From CBDHGY01 sp965263325 (lineage in GTDB: Bacteria; Pseudomonadota; Alphaproteobacteria; Caulobacterales; Hyphomonadaceae), in assembly GCA_965263325.1 (NCBI GenBank), contig CBDHGY010000002.1, positions 1 to 64,000 on the forward strand: DNA of 64,000 nt, written 5' to 3'. A model generated the notes under the pieces. It was not told the origin of the DNA. It did no database searches and worked only from the letters and a program-made list of their open reading frames with translations. Made by a program: the position numbers and the translations under genes. Positions within the stretch are counted from its first letter, which is position 1. The number at the start of each line of letters is the position of its first letter. Below, piece after piece: positions 9,529 through 17,268 of the stretch.

Positions 9529-10542
9529 CTATTTCGCCTCTGCACGGATTATTGTGGCCCCGGGCACAGCAGTCAATCGAACAGAATATGCGTAGGGTAA
9601 TCCCTCAACAAATTGATCGATTTGATCGATGTGAAAACTTGCGGTGATTAGAATGTCTTGGGCGGCGCCCACAGGTTTCAGGGGTATGGCGCGGTACCTG
9701 TTTATATCGCTTACCACCTCAGCCAGGCGAACCCCATCATAGGCAAGCCTTCCGTCCATCCAAGCGAGAGCAGAGTCCAAATTCGAGGGCCCTTGATACA
9801 AGACATTCCCGTTTAGATTGGACTTCAGTTCGTGTCCGGCGGTTAGTGATATACCATCGCTGGTGTTCGATTCCGGCGTTGCATCAGATATCGTGACTTT
9901 GCCTTCAGCCACCGAAACGCGAACGGTATCCGAACCAATTTGCACCCCAAAAGCCGTCCCCACCACACGAACTTGAGTGTTCGCCGCGGTTACTGTCATA
10001 GGACTCATAGGATTTTCTGCGATTTCGAAAAACGCACGACCTTGGGTAAGCGCCATTTCTCTCGTATCGGGGCCGAGGCTGACTATCACCCTAGATGATC
10101 CATCCAAAGTGAGTACCGATCCATCTTCCAACGAAACAGATTTTTTTTCCGCAATGGCCGTGAAATACTCAACGGGCGTTCGCGTCGGACTAACTATTGA
10201 CGATAGTGAGATGAACGTAAACGAAACTAAGAGACACGCTGCTATTGCACCGCCAATTACGATGGTCCATTTTCTTGAGATCGGCGTGTTTGAGCCGGCG
10301 CGGCGCGGCGACGCGCTCGAAAGCTCTTTCTCCCAGCTTTCAATATTATCTGTTTGACCAATCAATTCCCATACGCGTTCGGCACGTTGGAGTGCCTCGC
10401 GGTGCGTATGAGATGCCTTGACCCATGCTTCAAACTCAGCGCGCGAGTGTTTATTCATCTCGCCTGCATAAATTCGCGACAGCCATTCGAGTGCTCGATC
10501 TTTCGCGGATTCGGAAGGAAGTCTGGGCGTGGTCATTCTCAA
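9529..10542 (-). CDS. FecR-family anti-sigma regulator
   Basis: Inner-membrane regulator that relays the signal from the TonB receptor to the ECF sigma factor. The 337-residue protein has an N-terminal cytoplasmic domain (DUF4880-like, residues about 8-60, with EWLSRIYAGEM and FEAWVKASHTHREAL). One transmembrane helix lies near residues 93-115. A periplasmic FecR domain (about 130-230; LEDGSVLTLDGSSRV, GRAFFEIAENP, RVVGTAFGVQ) and a C-terminal STN-like/secretin-like tail complete it. The start lies one base after the stop of the sigma-factor gene, so the pair is translationally coupled. A 182-bp gap separates it from the receptor gene, room for a sigma-dependent promoter. Confidence 0.92.
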   Translation of the reverse strand: MRMTTPRLPSESAKDRALEWLSRIYAGEMNKHSRAEFEAWVKASHTHREALQRAERVWELIGQTDNIESWEKELSSASPRRAGSNTPISRKWTIVIGGAIAACLLVSFTFISLSSIVSPTRTPVEYFTAIAEKKSVSLEDGSVLTLDGSSRVIVSLGPDTREMALTQGRAFFEIAENPMSPMTVTAANTQVRVVGTAFGVQIGSDTVRVSVAEGKVTISDATPESNTSDGISLTAGHELKSNLNGNVLYQGPSNLDSALAWMDGRLAYDGVRLAEVVSDINRYRAIPLKPVGAAQDILITASFHIDQIDQFVEGLPYAYSVRLTAVPGATIIRAEAK

Positions 10543-10543
10543 C

Positions 10544-11158
10544 TCAACGATCCTTCGATTCGATGGGTTCGATCGGTTCTATTGCGTCTGCCAATATCTT
10601 GAGCGCTCGGTTAAGTTGTCGAGAAATATCGGCTTGGGACCACCCACATGCTTTCGATATTTGAGCATATGTTTCTCCCCTTAAGCGTGCACGGACGACG
10701 ATCTCTCTTTGCTTTGTAGATAGTTCCGCCATGGCAATGTTTAACGCATTTATGTTCTGCTTCCCTTGATAGATCCTTTCAGGGTCAATTTTTTCCAATC
10801 CCGCATCGGTTTCCGTCAGCAGCTCCGCAACATAATCTCGCGCGGTCTGAACACGTTTTATCGACTTTAGCCCGTTGTTGACGGCAATTCGGGCAATGAA
10901 AGCACGTGGATTCTCGATGTGATCAATCGAGTCTAGTTCAGCAAACTTTTTAAAAGCGCCCTGTACCAGATCCTCCGGTTCGGGAGGGCCATTTCCGAAC
11001 ATTCGGCGCAGTAAATTGCATAAATCATGTCTGTGCCGACGAAAAATGTCGTCCAGATGCCGTCTGCGCTGCTCGGACTGTCGGCGATCAGCGGTAAGCT
11101 CAACGACTATCCGTTCGGAATCGGGAAGAGCGCCGCTTTCGTTCACTTGTTCCGACAT
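10544..11158 (-). CDS. FecI-like ECF RNA polymerase sigma factor
   Basis: A 204-residue extracytoplasmic-function sigma factor. Region 2 spans about residues 38-105 (DDIFRRHRHDLCNLLRRMF, EPEDLVQGAFKKF). Region 4 spans about 135-190 (LSTKQREIVVRARLRGETYAQISKACGWSQ, then SRQLNRALKIL), which is the -35 recognition helix. It is followed immediately by its FecR partner and then by the TonB receptor, the classical FecI-FecR-FecA order, so its main target is expected to be the receptor promoter in 9347-9528. It has an unusually charged N-terminal extension of about 30 residues before region 2. Nothing suggests inactivation. Confidence 0.92.
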   Translation of the reverse strand: MSEQVNESGALPDSERIVVELTADRRQSEQRRRHLDDIFRRHRHDLCNLLRRMFGNGPPEPEDLVQGAFKKFAELDSIDHIENPRAFIARIAVNNGLKSIKRVQTARDYVAELLTETDAGLEKIDPERIYQGKQNINALNIAMAELSTKQREIVVRARLRGETYAQISKACGWSQADISRQLNRALKILADAIEPIEPIESKDR

Positions 11159-11920
11159 TCCAAGGCCCTTCTACAAGCGAGGACTTAGCTCAGTCTTTCT
11201 CTGTTTCCAAGTGCCATTTGAACGATTGCAAAATCGACGAAACGAATAACTGCATCAATTTCAAACTGTCTTAGCGCCATGCGGTCAATCAACGACGCTC
11301 GGTCAAATCACGCTTGCATGCTGAAGTGTCCGGTTGGAACTGTGTTTTCCACTCAATCAGCTCTAAGTCATTGTTGCATGTTTTGCCGCAACAGTCGCCA
11401 GCCTGCGTTTCTATTAAAGTTTAGCTGGATCGCGCGCTGGTTCTCGGGCTGGGGGCAATGAAAGGGCAACGACGTTAGACATTCTTACACCACATTGCGC
11501 CCCGTTAGACCACGTTGCGCCACATTAAAGCACCATACTTACAATGCTCTAGCTTTTATCTGGACCTTGCCAAGGTTGTGCTCCATCCATCACTTGTTTA
11601 ATCAGAAACTTGATCACCTTGAGTGACCGATTCAGAGAAACCTCGCCATTCGATAACCAAGATTGAACGTCCACTTCTGGCGAGGAACGTCCCTACAAAT
11701 ATCTAGAGTGTTCGGCTGGGATGGGCGCAACAACAGACATAAGATCGAGGGTCTCGGCATGCCGCGCCCGCTCGATGCGCAAATAAAACAGCCGCTGCGA
11801 ACCCGCTGTTTTGTTGGAAGTCAGCCAGCTAGCTTGCTTGACGAGACTTAGTTTACATTTCGCTGCTCCTAGAATGGTGATAGGAGATGCGGGGCACATT
11901 CATCGTGGGGACGAGTTGTA
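11159..11920. other. Non-coding accessory stretch
   Basis: I see no gene across 762 bases. Two items stand out. One is a near-direct repeat in 11489-11520 (two copies of CCAC-TTGCGCC, 20 bases apart, each next to GTTAGA). The other is the second copy of the degenerate dispersed repeat at 11665-11730. The right end must hold the promoter of the protease-propeller gene at 11921. Confidence 0.5.
11665..11730 (+). repeat. Degenerate dispersed repeat, copy 2
   Basis: Gap-free partner of 2015-2080 (46 of 66 identical by hand count). An 8-bp inverted repeat, CCTCGCCA at 11641-11648 and TGGCGAGG at 11678-11685, brackets the repeat core. In copy 1 the inverted repeat is in the same region but with a different sequence (GGACATTG/CAATGTCC). 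Preserved folding with changed sequence would hint at a structured or mobile small element. Confidence 0.55.
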
Positions 11921-14479
11921 ATGGTACGAAATTTCATGAGCGCACTCTTTGCGGTGTTGGTATTGTCAGCGTGTGGTTCCCTCAGTTTGCCTAGTGACCG
12001 GGCGCTGGAAAATACTGCACAGAAGAGCAAATTTCCCGCGGTCGATCTTCCCACACTGAGCTTCGCTGACGTCAATCGTGTGGTTGGCAAGACGGGTTGG
12101 GTGGAACGTTGTCGAAAAACAGCGCAGGATGCATGGTGGTGCGAAGAAGGAGCAAAAGCTCCGGCCCATGGGCTTCCCATTCCAGCAGAGGCGGCTCCGT
12201 TCCAGGCGCAAATTTACCTTCATCCGGAATTCACACCAGAAGATTATATCGCAGACTATTTAGCTGAAGAGGGTATTCAAGATTTGCCCATTTGGAGTGC
12301 ACGGCACATTTGCGGCGGAGCGCTTATCGCCCCAAACTGGATTGCGACAGCGGCACACTGTTTTAAAGATCCTGAATTGGACGATAAATACGGCGTGCGA
12401 CTAGGTGTCGGCGACATAAGCGATGATCAAGGGGCGTTGTACCGGGTTCAGGAAGTTATTCGTCGAGACCCAGGCAGTGACACGCGAGAGAATGATATAG
12501 CCCTCGTGCGTATAGAAACTGAAAGCAGCGACGGGCGTTCCGTTTCCTACAGTAAGACCGGTAACTTTAAGATAGCTAGCGAACCTATACTGGATGTCGC
12601 GATTGTGGACGATCGCCAATGGGTCGTATTTCTAGGTGCCGGGGATGATATCGAAAGTCCATCAGCACATATTTGGAATCCACTAAAGTGGAGTGCGAGC
12701 GTGTCATTAGATGCTTATGCGGGCGGTCAAATCATCGATAATAGAACCCGATTATTTACAGCAAATAGGTTCGGCGGAAAAATAGTCTCGCTTGATGATC
12801 AACTGCCGGAAATCGAATTCAATCATCAACCTCTGTATGAAATGGATATATTTCCGGAAGAGCGCTTATTAATCACCCGAGGAGATATTTCGAAAATTTG
12901 GAATATCGATACCGGAGAGCTGTTAAGTGAAATCAAAAGAGAAGGATTACCCGTTCGATTTACTCCGCTGAATGGCGGCAAAACACTTCTCTCTAATGAA
13001 TCGCCACCGGCTCTTTATGATGTTCAGACGGGTGTTCGTATCATGATCGAAGGTGCCTTCGGGCAAGAATTTGAAAATGTATCACCTGACCGACACAGTT
13101 TCGTGCTTCGAGGCGCACGCGGTGACCTTTCTGTTTTTGATGCAAATGGACGTTTGATCACAAAGGTATTGACCGGTGTTATAGAACCGCAAGTCTCAGA
13201 GGATGGCTCATACATCCTTTCGATAGCTCAGGATAAGATCATTTTGGTCGAAGTCACGTCCGGTCAGCCGATCGCTCAGTTTCCCACCTACGATTTCGCT
13301 GAGCAAGCACGCGCTCATATATACTCAAAAGGTGCCCGAGCATTGGTGCGAATTGACGACTGGGGTCGCGCAGATATTTGGGATGTTGCGAGTATGCAGC
13401 GGATAGGGCGAATTTCATTGCAGAATGAATTCATCAACGATGTGAAGATATTCGACGAGTCCAACACCGCTATAATTAGATCCACTAAATTCGAGCGTGT
13501 GGACGGCGGAATGGTGGAACCCTTAGACGAATTCACATCCGTATGGGATTTGTCCAATGGCAAGCGGCTCGCGACCCTCGAACGCTCCGATCCGGAGGCA
13601 ATCGCCTATGCACTTTCCCAAAATTGGAAGGTGGCTGAAGGACGTCGCGCAATAATGCATGGAAGCGCAGATGGGGTTACCCGCATTTGGAATCTCAAGA
13701 CTTGTGTGGATAAAGCTGGGGTCTGCGAGCCGGAGCGCAGACTCAATCATAGTGTGGCAGTGTCAGGCTATCAATTTTTAGAAGATGATGAATTTCTCTT
13801 GGTGTTGAACGAAAATGGCAGCGTGCAGGTGTGGGATGTGGCTGCCGGCACCAGAATTGGAGCGGTTTATCATGGGGGCCGGGTCAGAGGTGCACGGCTT
13901 CTGGAAAACGGCCAGCGATTGTTGACTTATGGCGATAACGGTTATGTTCGGTTGTGGGATGTCGCAACAGAAACCGAAGTCAATCGAATAGATTTCAATC
14001 AGAGCACGGAGGAAAAGTCAGCAAGGGTTGAGGCGAGGCCCGAACCCCGCAGTCAAAAATCTGTGGCGGCGATAGATCTGGATGACACAGGGGCGGGACT
14101 TGTTGAGGGAGCGTCCGTTCGAATCTTCGGTTGGGGTAAAACAGAACTTCGCGGCATTCAGAACCATAGGTCTCGTGAATTACGAGAAGTGCAGCTAAAA
14201 GTCATGGAGAATGATAAATGCCGCGCGCCCGATCGCTGGGGTAATGAGTCAAAGGATATCCATGAACGTGTATTTTGCGCGAGCGATCTCGAGCGAAAAT
14301 CGTGCCCGGGAGATAGCGGAGGCCCTGTCGTGCAAGGGCCGATAACCGATATGAAGCTTGTCGGCATTGCAAGCTGGGGCGGCAAGTGTGAAGCAGATGG
14401 CAAACCTGGAGTATATACCCGCATTGCAAGTCATGCAGACTGGATCCGAAGCGTGATAAACCAACCTTCTGGAGAATAG
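11921..14479 (+). CDS. Lipoprotein trypsin-like serine protease with inserted WD40-like beta-propeller
   Basis: An 852-residue protein combining a trypsin fold with a large internal insertion. A lipobox (LSAC, Cys near residue 18) predicts a lipid anchor. The first protease half carries CGGALIAPNWIATAAHCF with catalytic His146 and ENDIALVRIE with catalytic Asp192. From about residue 215 to 690 come roughly ten or eleven WD-like units, each ending in patterns such as SKIWNIDTGELL, ADIWDVASMQRI, VQVWDVAAGTRI or VRLWDVATETEV. The protease then resumes with FGWGKTE (737-741), and CPGDSGGPV with catalytic Ser799, ending in the usual GVYTRIASHADWI. In ordinary trypsins Asp and the GWG motif are about 40 residues apart; here they are about 545 apart. 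All triad residues are kept, so it is probably active. Function is unknown; the propeller may select substrates or gate activity. The gene stands alone apart from a small lipoprotein gene downstream. Confidence 0.9.
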   Translation: MVRNFMSALFAVLVLSACGSLSLPSDRALENTAQKSKFPAVDLPTLSFADVNRVVGKTGWVERCRKTAQDAWWCEEGAKAPAHGLPIPAEAAPFQAQIYLHPEFTPEDYIADYLAEEGIQDLPIWSARHICGGALIAPNWIATAAHCFKDPELDDKYGVRLGVGDISDDQGALYRVQEVIRRDPGSDTRENDIALVRIETESSDGRSVSYSKTGNFKIASEPILDVAIVDDRQWVVFLGAGDDIESPSAHIWNPLKWSASVSLDAYAGGQIIDNRTRLFTANRFGGKIVSLDDQLPEIEFNHQPLYEMDIFPEERLLITRGDISKIWNIDTGELLSEIKREGLPVRFTPLNGGKTLLSNESPPALYDVQTGVRIMIEGAFGQEFENVSPDRHSFVLRGARGDLSVFDANGRLITKVLTGVIEPQVSEDGSYILSIAQDKIILVEVTSGQPIAQFPTYDFAEQARAHIYSKGARALVRIDDWGRADIWDVASMQRIGRISLQNEFINDVKIFDESNTAIIRSTKFERVDGGMVEPLDEFTSVWDLSNGKRLATLERSDPEAIAYALSQNWKVAEGRRAIMHGSADGVTRIWNLKTCVDKAGVCEPERRLNHSVAVSGYQFLEDDEFLLVLNENGSVQVWDVAAGTRIGAVYHGGRVRGARLLENGQRLLTYGDNGYVRLWDVATETEVNRIDFNQSTEEKSARVEARPEPRSQKSVAAIDLDDTGAGLVEGASVRIFGWGKTELRGIQNHRSRELREVQLKVMENDKCRAPDRWGNESKDIHERVFCASDLERKSCPGDSGGPVVQGPITDMKLVGIASWGGKCEADGKPGVYTRIASHADWIRSVINQPSGE

Positions 14480-14560
14480 CAAGCGAGCGCATTTGCATTT
14501 CAGCTTTCCTCGGCACCGCTGGAACGATAGGGTTCATAAGTGGCAGGAGGGGAATTTCTA

Positions 14561-14752
14561 ATGCACAGCAGAACACTCATTAAGCTGGTCTTGTTCATTT
14601 GCCTCAGTGGTTGCCAAATCACATCGACCCAGTCCCAGCAAGAACAACTTCTTCCGCTGACTCTGGCCGAAGTGTCACGCAATTCGCAGCTCGCAAGCCA
14701 ACACCGGCATCTCATACATACACCACTAAGAAGGATGAGATGTCGCCCCTAA
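14561..14752 (+). CDS. Putative small lipoprotein
   Basis: A 63-residue product with a lipoprotein signal sequence (lipobox LSGC, Cys at residue 18) and a Gln/Ser-rich, otherwise featureless mature part. The ATG at 14561 is preceded by AGGAGG ten bases upstream, better than the in-frame upstream start at 14540. It lies 81 bases after the protease-propeller gene on the same strand and could be co-transcribed. The C-terminus turns basic (PLRRMRCRP), and the next frame stays open further, so the gene may be a frameshifted remnant of a longer protein. Function unknown. Confidence 0.45.
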   Translation: MHSRTLIKLVLFICLSGCQITSTQSQQEQLLPLTLAEVSRNSQLASQHRHLIHTPLRRMRCRP

Positions 14753-14757
14753 CTCGA

Positions 14758-15555
14758 TTAGGCGCGCTTTTTAAGGAAGCAATGCATGTTGTCGTTGGTG
14801 TATCGCGTACCAGTGTTACGAAGTTCAAAATCGTATCCAATGCTCTTCGCGAGATGTCGCATGGATCGGATAGTAAAGTAATTGAGATGATCAGGAAATC
14901 TGAATCCACACCATTCTCGCCCACGTACGATCCGGTTGATCGTTGCGAAATTCGGGACTTTTACATAAACTACGCCACCCGGCTTCAGTATGCGAAGCGT
15001 CTCCTCTAGAACCTGTCGCGGCTTGGCCTCATGCTCCAAATACGAACGCATGATTACGCCATCGAAGAACTCGTCTTCGAATTCAGCTAGTCCCTCAAGC
15101 GCCGGAGCATGAATAACGCGTCCACCGGAATGAGCCATCTCATCATGCGATTTCAGCGCGGCCTCTTTTTCGATTTCAATACCAAAAGGTGTGAACTGAG
15201 CAGGGATGCGATTAGCTGTCCCGCATCCGACGTCCAATACGCGCCCGTCTTCGATTTTGTCGGAAATATATGCCCATTCGTCATCGCGGTTGATGTGCAA
15301 CCGCCAACGGGTTTTCTCATCCAACCAAGCCACAATCGGCTGCTTTTCCCTGCGGCGTTTTTTCTCAATCTTGAATTGCTTTGACCAGGCAAGATCTTCA
15401 GAGAGGGCCTCGTAAATCGGAGCGCGATTGAGATAGATGAAACGGCAAGACTTACATTGGACGTTGTGCCAGTCCTCATGACTGTATCGCTCCAGCTTTG
15501 TGCTGGATTCAGAGCCGCACGCAGGGCATGCCCTCTCGATGCATTCGACCTTCAT
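14758..15555 (-). CDS. Zinc-ribbon class I SAM-dependent methyltransferase
   Basis: A 265-residue methyltransferase of unknown substrate. The N-terminus carries a zinc-ribbon with two Cys pairs (CPACGS and CKSCRF). A Rossmann SAM-binding core follows with motif I VLDVGCGTANR, an acidic loop IEIEKEAAL, FDGVIMRSYLEHEAKP and the post-motif LKPGGVVYVKVPNF. This architecture is common in surface-polysaccharide and secondary-metabolite loci, but no such genes are nearby. I prefer the ATG at 15555, which has GAGG upstream, over the GTG at 15579. The 5' side is abutted by the IS3 element 100 bases away, so its original promoter or operon partners may have been displaced. Confidence 0.85.
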   Translation of the reverse strand: MKVECIERACPACGSESSTKLERYSHEDWHNVQCKSCRFIYLNRAPIYEALSEDLAWSKQFKIEKKRRREKQPIVAWLDEKTRWRLHINRDDEWAYISDKIEDGRVLDVGCGTANRIPAQFTPFGIEIEKEAALKSHDEMAHSGGRVIHAPALEGLAEFEDEFFDGVIMRSYLEHEAKPRQVLEETLRILKPGGVVYVKVPNFATINRIVRGREWCGFRFPDHLNYFTIRSMRHLAKSIGYDFELRNTGTRYTNDNMHCFLKKRA

Positions 15556-15719
15556 TTCAACCTCTGTATTCCTTGACACCGAGTAACTTATTGTGACCTG
15601 CTCCCCTGATTTGCAGCCACGTTTTGGTATTAGGAACTGGCAGCATTGGAGGCAAGTGATGTGCCCCTAGAACGGTAGACGCCTTGCAAGGTAAAACTGG
15701 AAGCAAGGAGTACGGGTCT

Positions 15720-15992
15720 ATGTCGGGACGGATCAGATATACAGAAGAGTTCAAGCGCGAGGCTGTGGCCCAGGTTACGGATCGGGGGCACAGCGTCACA
15801 TCGGTGGCGAAGCGGATCAGGGTGAGCAGCAAGTCGCTTTATGATTGGGTGAAGCAGTTTGGCGATGCGCCAGACACAGGCGCGGCCGACGCCTCAGAGA
15901 TCAGGCGGCTGAAGGCGGAGCTGCGCCGAGTGACTGAGGAACGCGACATTTTAAAAAAGGCAACGGCGTACTTCGCGAAGGACCACGGCTGA
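15720..15992 (+). CDS. IS3-family transposase OrfA (helix-turn-helix subunit)
   Basis: A 90-residue DNA-binding part of the transposase. RIRYTEEFKREAVAQVTDRG and SVAKRIRVSSKSLYDWVKQF form the HTH that recognises the terminal repeats. RRLKAELRRVTEERDILKKA is the leucine-zipper-like dimerisation helix. The ATG at 15720 has AAGGAG nine bases upstream. The A6G run near the 3' end at 15953-15959 is where a -1 shift would fuse it to OrfB to make the active transposase. Confidence 0.93.
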   Translation: MSGRIRYTEEFKREAVAQVTDRGHSVTSVAKRIRVSSKSLYDWVKQFGDAPDTGAADASEIRRLKAELRRVTEERDILKKATAYFAKDHG

Positions 15993-16030
15993 AGTACGCC
16001 TTCATTAAGGATCACCGCACCGAGTTTTCG

Positions 16031-16846
16031 GTGCGGGCAATGTGCCGTGTGCTGAGGGTTCATTTCAACGGATTTTATGCGTGGCTGGAGGCTGGACTAA
16101 AGCCGCAGGCTAAACGCCGTCGTCACCTGACCGGGCTGATCAAGCAGTCATGGCTGGAGAGCGGGTGTGTATATGGCTATCGCAAGGTCCATCGTGATCT
16201 GCTCAGCCTTGGTGAGCGCTGCGCCGAGAACACAGTGGCGAGACTCATGCGGGCTGAGGGGCTACGCGCACAGACCGGCTACAAACGCCGTCCTGTCAAG
16301 CATGGCACCAAGCCGTCTGTTTTGGCCGCCAACCAGTTGGGCCAGGACTTCGATGTGGCAGAACCAGATCAGATTTGGGTCACCGACATCACCTATATCC
16401 GGACGCATGAGGGCTGGCTTTACCTCGCCGTCGTCATTGATCTGTACGCCCGCAAAGTTGTCGGGTGGTCGATGCATTCGAGGATGTACACATCTCTGGT
16501 GCTGAACGCGCTGTTGATGGCCGTTTGGCGACGCAAGCCGAAGGGCAAGGTCGTAATCCACTCGGACCAGGGATCGCAGTTTACCAGCCAGGAATGGGGT
16601 GACTTCCTGAAGGATCACAATCTGGACGCCAGCATGAGCCTTCGTGGAAATTGTTATGACAATGCCGTCGCCGAGAGCTTCTTCGCCTCCCTCAAGACCG
16701 AACGGATCAGGCGAAAGATATACAAAACAAGGCAAGAAGCCCGCCAGGATGTGTTCGATTATATCGAGCTGTTCTACAACCCGAAGCGCAGGCATACTAA
16801 GAACGGGATGCTGTCACCCGCAGAGTTCGAACAGGCAGCAAAATGA
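16031..16846 (+). CDS. IS3-family transposase OrfB (DDE integrase domain)
   Basis: The catalytic part of the transposase, in the -1 phase relative to OrfA. The rve/DDE triad is visible: WVTDITYI, IHSDQGSQF and NAVAESFFASLKTE. The C-terminus NPKRRHTKNGMLSPAEFE is typical of the family. In-phase family sequence (LKYAFIKDHRTEFSV) extends upstream of the GTG at 16031 to about 15990, so translation probably reaches it by frameshifting from OrfA rather than by starting at this GTG. Codons and motifs look intact, suggesting a recently active element. Confidence 0.93.
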   Translation: MRAMCRVLRVHFNGFYAWLEAGLKPQAKRRRHLTGLIKQSWLESGCVYGYRKVHRDLLSLGERCAENTVARLMRAEGLRAQTGYKRRPVKHGTKPSVLAANQLGQDFDVAEPDQIWVTDITYIRTHEGWLYLAVVIDLYARKVVGWSMHSRMYTSLVLNALLMAVWRRKPKGKVVIHSDQGSQFTSQEWGDFLKDHNLDASMSLRGNCYDNAVAESFFASLKTERIRRKIYKTRQEARQDVFDYIELFYNPKRRHTKNGMLSPAEFEQAAK

Positions 16847-17125
16847 AGGCCCAGGGCGTCTACATTCATAGGGGCACATCACTCTTTTGACGAGAGACCA
16901 ATTCCACGGGCAACGATTGTGCTTCGAGAGCTCTGCTCTGAAATTTCTCCAAAGGAAACAGACCTATAGGAGTTCCCAAATTAGCGAGAAGTTTACCTGA
17001 TGCTCAGGACAGTACGCACCGATCAACCTTTCACGAATGTCAAAGAGATTTGGTCCACGCCGACCCGAAACCGTTGAAAGGCATCAGCTTGCTCCTAAGC
17101 TGACATCGAATAGAGAACTACCACC

Positions 17126-17150
17126 GTCCGTTTTTGGCGAATTTTATCCA
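17126..17150 (+). repeat. Possible third, partial copy of dispersed repeat
   Basis: GTCCGTTTTTGGCGAA plus the following AT-rich bases and ATCC match the core of the copies at 2015 and 11665. It is more diverged than those two, and no second half is recognisable. Confidence 0.35.
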
Positions 17151-17227
17151 TTGGCGGGGGAGAGTTCGATGTCCTTTGTTCTCTTCACTTTTGCCGCTTA
17201 TTGATTATAAGTCAGTGGCCACCTAAA

Positions 17228-17263
17228 CCGCTATACCACAAACTATTTTTTGTGGTATAGCGG
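17228..17263. promoter_or_regulatory. Perfect 15-bp inverted repeat before the truncated nucleotidyltransferase gene
   Basis: CCGCTATACCACAAA and its exact reverse complement are separated by six bases, and the second arm ends five bases before the ATG at 17269. It would form a strong hairpin over the ribosome-binding region or bind a dimeric repressor. There is no T-run after it, so terminator function is unlikely. Confidence 0.6.
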
Positions 17264-17268
17264 GGTTC

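Larger units (their letters stand above)
15657..16881 (+). mobile_element. IS3-family insertion sequence
   Basis: A complete-looking element of about 1.22 kb. The ends are imperfect inverted repeats: the left end reads TGATGTGCCCCTA followed by TAGACGCC, and the reverse complement of the right end reads TGATGTGCCCCTAT followed by the same TAGACGCC. It encodes the two overlapping-phase reading frames usual for IS3 elements, linked by a slippery AAAAAAG at 15953-15959. I find no matching 3-4 bp target duplication outside the repeats (AAG on the left, CTC on the right), so either the exact ends differ or the flanks have changed. Confidence 0.9.
16882..17268. other. Non-coding stretch right of the IS3 element
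   Basis: No gene is supported. A partial third copy of the dispersed repeat lies at 17126-17150. The last 40 bases hold a perfect 15-bp palindrome. Confidence 0.5.

Noticed and set aside
13024..13563. Minus-strand frames within the protease-propeller gene
   Set aside because: They are antisense shadows of a well-supported long gene.
15657..16881. Possibility that the IS3 element is part of a composite transposon
   Set aside because: Only one copy is present in the window; no second copy flanks the accessory genes.
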